DNA of 64,000 nucleotides, from the NCBI GenBank assembly GCA_945906105.1, contig CAMDQO010000002.1, forward strand, positions 114,708 to 178,707, written 5' to 3'. The notes beneath the pieces were generated by a model, which was not told the origin of the DNA, ran no database searches, and worked only from the letters and a program-made list of their open reading frames with translations. The stretch comes from Novosphingobium sp. Chol11. GTDB lineage: Bacteria; Pseudomonadota; Alphaproteobacteria; Sphingomonadales; Sphingomonadaceae. The position numbers were made by a program, and so were the translations under genes. This document shows, piece by piece, positions 62,550 through 64,000 of the stretch. Positions within the stretch are counted from its first letter, which is position 1, and the number at the start of each line of letters is the position of its first letter.

Positions 62550-63719
62550 ATGGCTGGAATGAAAGAAGCTTACATCACCGGCGTCGGCCAGTCAGAAGTT
62601 GGCGTGCGCCTTACCCGCTCTCCGATGGGCCTGACGATGGATGCGATCAGGCAGGCACTCGATGATGCTGGGCTGACGTTTGACCAGATCGACGGTGTTG
62701 CCTCTTACCCGGGCAAGGCCCACGGCTATCTCGGCTTTTCGCCGATCGGCGTCGACGAAGTCATCGAAGTCTGCGGCATCAAGGCCCGCTGGCACATGGG
62801 TGCGGGCGAGATTCCCGCTCAGCTCTCAGCGATTGCCGAAGCGGCCAACGCGGTGAAGACCGGACAAGCGCGCCACATCATCTGCTTCCGCACGGTTTAT
62901 GAAGCCGCCGCCATGTCACGGCCCGATGAGTTTCCGCCACTGCGGCGTGATTTTGTCGATGGCTCATCGCAGTGGACAGCGCCGTTCTTTGCCATTTCAG
63001 CCGCCTGCTGGGTGGCGCAATATGCCAACCGGCATATGCAGCGCTATGGCATGACGCGCGAGCAACTGGCGCAGATTTCACTCAACGCCAACCGCAACGC
63101 GTTGCTCAATCCCAATGCCCGGGCCATCACCAAAAAAGTGCTGACCATCGATGACTATATGGAAAGCCGCCTGATAACGACACCGTTCTGCCTCCATGAT
63201 TGTGACCGTTTCACCGACTGTTCGACAGTGATCATCGTTTCGGCGGGCGACGCGCTTGATGAAGTAAGCGCCAGTCCGGTTCGCATCGCCGCGACCGCCG
63301 GTGCGGTGCATCGTCACTCGTGGGATCAGGCCGAATGGATGGCAAGCTATGACACTGGTCCAGACCTCTGGGCCAAGACCGATTACACAGCCAAGGATGT
63401 CGATACCGTCCAGTTCTATGATGGCTTCGCCTTCTTCCCGATCACCTGGCTGGAGGCTCTGGGTTTCTGCCAAGTGGGCGAAGGTCATAAATTTGTCGAA
63501 GGCGGCACCCGCATTGCCCGCGACGGCGAACTGCCACTGAATACGGCTGGCGGCCAGATCGGCGCCGGACGTTTGCATGGCTTCGGCTTTGCCCATGAGG
63601 CAGTGACGCAGTTGCGCGGCAAGGCGGGCGAACGTCAGATTCCGGGTGACCCGAAGGTTGCCGTGGCGACTTCAGGCGGCGGGCCACTGGCGGCAGCTTT
63701 GTTGCTGGCGCGGGACTGA
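62550..63719 (+). CDS. SCP-x/Ltp2-like thiolase family protein
   Basis: 389 residues. It resembles the lipid-transfer/SCP-x thiolase branch: YITGVGQSEVG at the start, ALDDAGLTFDQIDGVASYPGK, VQFYDGFAFFPITWLEALGFCQVGEG, the GGQIGAGRLHGFGFAHEAV block and a C-terminal SGGGPLAAALLL. The branch includes retro-aldolases (Ltp2) and true thiolases. Paired with DUF35 it could cleave a beta-hydroxy- or beta-keto-acyl-CoA side chain. It ends the operon. Confidence 0.9.
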   Translation: MAGMKEAYITGVGQSEVGVRLTRSPMGLTMDAIRQALDDAGLTFDQIDGVASYPGKAHGYLGFSPIGVDEVIEVCGIKARWHMGAGEIPAQLSAIAEAANAVKTGQARHIICFRTVYEAAAMSRPDEFPPLRRDFVDGSSQWTAPFFAISAACWVAQYANRHMQRYGMTREQLAQISLNANRNALLNPNARAITKKVLTIDDYMESRLITTPFCLHDCDRFTDCSTVIIVSAGDALDEVSASPVRIAATAGAVHRHSWDQAEWMASYDTGPDLWAKTDYTAKDVDTVQFYDGFAFFPITWLEALGFCQVGEGHKFVEGGTRIARDGELPLNTAGGQIGAGRLHGFGFAHEAVTQLRGKAGERQIPGDPKVAVATSGGGPLAAALLLARD

Positions 63720-63749
63720 TTGCCGCGCAGCATTAGCTGCAGCACATAT

Positions 63750-63795
63750 GCAGCATTGGTGCGGTAAAATCATGATTTTACTGGATCAATGCTGC
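63750..63795. repeat. Two-tier perfect hairpin downstream of the thiolase gene
   Basis: An outer 9-bp pair, GCAGCATTG (63750-63758) with CAATGCTGC (63787-63795), surrounds an 18-bp perfect palindrome (GTAAAATCATGATTTTAC, 63764-63781). A symmetric 5-base internal bulge lies between tiers. It lies 30 bases after the thiolase stop. No T-run follows, so it may be a structured mRNA end, a cruciform or a protein-binding site rather than a standard terminator. Confidence 0.65.
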
Positions 63796-63878
63796 GTTGC
63801 CGCTGCTCTCTGAACGCAAGCACTGACCTTAATACTGCGTGCAAATGTGGTGTGACGTGCTCCCCTGATTGTTACCAT

Positions 63879-64000
63879 TCAGAGGTAGAGTCCTTCCATT
63901 GTCTGGCTGATGGTTGATGGGATGACAAGCAGTGCCGGGGCATGCCCCGGCACTGCTTGTTTTGCGATCTCGGCGGGGGTGCGTCCACCAAGTTTCGAGT
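63879..64000 (-). CDS. IS3-family transposase OrfB, C-terminal fragment
   Basis: Thirty-nine codons and a TGA stop (63879-63881) are visible. The peptide begins SKLGGRTPAEIAKQAVPG and runs to TMEGLYL. The SKLGGRTPAE stretch is the usual end of the IS3 OrfB integrase core (rPHSxLGxxTPAE). The start lies outside the window, so it is not known whether the gene is intact. Confidence 0.6.
   Translation of the reverse strand, partial: SKLGGRTPAEIAKQAVPGHAPALLVIPSTISQTMEGLYL
63925..63960. repeat. Perfect 36-bp palindrome in the transposase end
   Basis: Bases 63925-63942 are the exact reverse complement of 63943-63960; the centre is GGGGCATGCCCC. The palindrome lies inside the transposase reading frame (codons for AVPGHAPALLV). 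On the plus strand it is followed by GTTTTGC, so it could also terminate transcription entering the element from the catabolic operon. Confidence 0.75.

Larger units (their letters stand above)
63851..64000 (-). mobile_element. End of an IS3-family insertion sequence (truncated by window)
   Basis: The stretch encodes the C-terminus of an IS3-type transposase on the minus strand. Just beyond its stop it has a TGTGACGTGCTCCCCTGAT sequence (63851-63869) that fits an IS3-type terminal inverted repeat. The element continues beyond the window, so the other inverted repeat and the target duplication cannot be seen. The outer boundary is approximate. Confidence 0.6.

Noticed and set aside
1..64000. 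CRISPR arrays, prophage genes or restriction systems.
   Set aside because: No regularly spaced repeats, phage structural genes or restriction-modification genes are visible in the window.

Overview
The window (about 62 % G+C by eye) is chromosomal DNA of an alphaproteobacterium, most likely a member of the Sphingomonadales. The family mix supports this: gatCAB next to an FKBP isomerase and rpsU, an ATP12 chaperone gene, paired DUF4139 proteins, a PaiB-like protein, and SDR/MaoC/CoA-ligase catabolic clusters. The assignment is an inference from gene content; there is no rRNA marker here.

Region 1 (1-35.7 kb) is mostly housekeeping. It opens with the 3' part of an N-carbamoylputrescine amidase gene and folK, then tRNA-Lys, a 0.6 kb stretch without a convincing gene, and a selenocysteine tRNA gene (selC) on the minus strand. 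RNA- and stress-related genes follow: a DEAD-box helicase with a repetitive basic tail, a UPF0178 protein, trhO, a GST-like protein and clpB with a good RpoH-type promoter. Next come two tandem exported DUF4139 proteins, a DUF4197 protein and an M16 lipoprotein peptidase. The minus-strand gat operon reads FKBP - gatC - gatA - methyltransferase - gatB - GIY-YIG nuclease, with rpsU and its own terminator upstream. After a sodium/solute symporter and a cupin-like protein, a tightly overlapping plus-strand run goes crcB - RluC-type pseudouridine synthase - PaiB - HAD phosphatase - small membrane protein - ATP12. A NarL/NarX-type two-component pair, a GAF-GGDEF diguanylate cyclase and an LLM flavin oxidoreductase close this part.

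Region 2 (35.8-63.7 kb) is a catabolic island. It holds a Rieske oxygenase, a divergently controlled CoA-ligase/MaoC/SDR operon with an IclR regulator, an aldehyde dehydrogenase, a ThDP lyase/decarboxylase, EthD and FMN-split-barrel proteins, an NHL/SMP-30-like propeller, an NTF2-like protein, a phosphotriesterase-like hydrolase and a TIM-barrel isomerase. It also holds a large exported alpha/beta hydrolase, two sulfotransferases, a zinc alcohol dehydrogenase, a DUF35 plus SCP-x-type thiolase pair, and seven SDRs in all. The pieces fit uptake-side hydrolysis, ring or side-chain oxidation, CoA activation, hydration/dehydrogenation and retro-aldol or thiolytic cleavage of a hydrophobic alicyclic, terpenoid or steroid-like compound. 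The substrate cannot be read from the sequence. The island ends against the end of an IS3-type insertion sequence at the right edge of the window.

The most notable points are selC with an apparent 7+5 acceptor/T branch, a TonB-receptor-plug-like motif inside a DUF4139 protein, paired GAAT-N3-ATTC palindromes at the IclR promoter, four TGTCAT hexamers upstream of the histidine kinase, an SDR whose catalytic Tyr is Phe, and a palindromic repeat fragment placed identically upstream of two paralogous SDRs.
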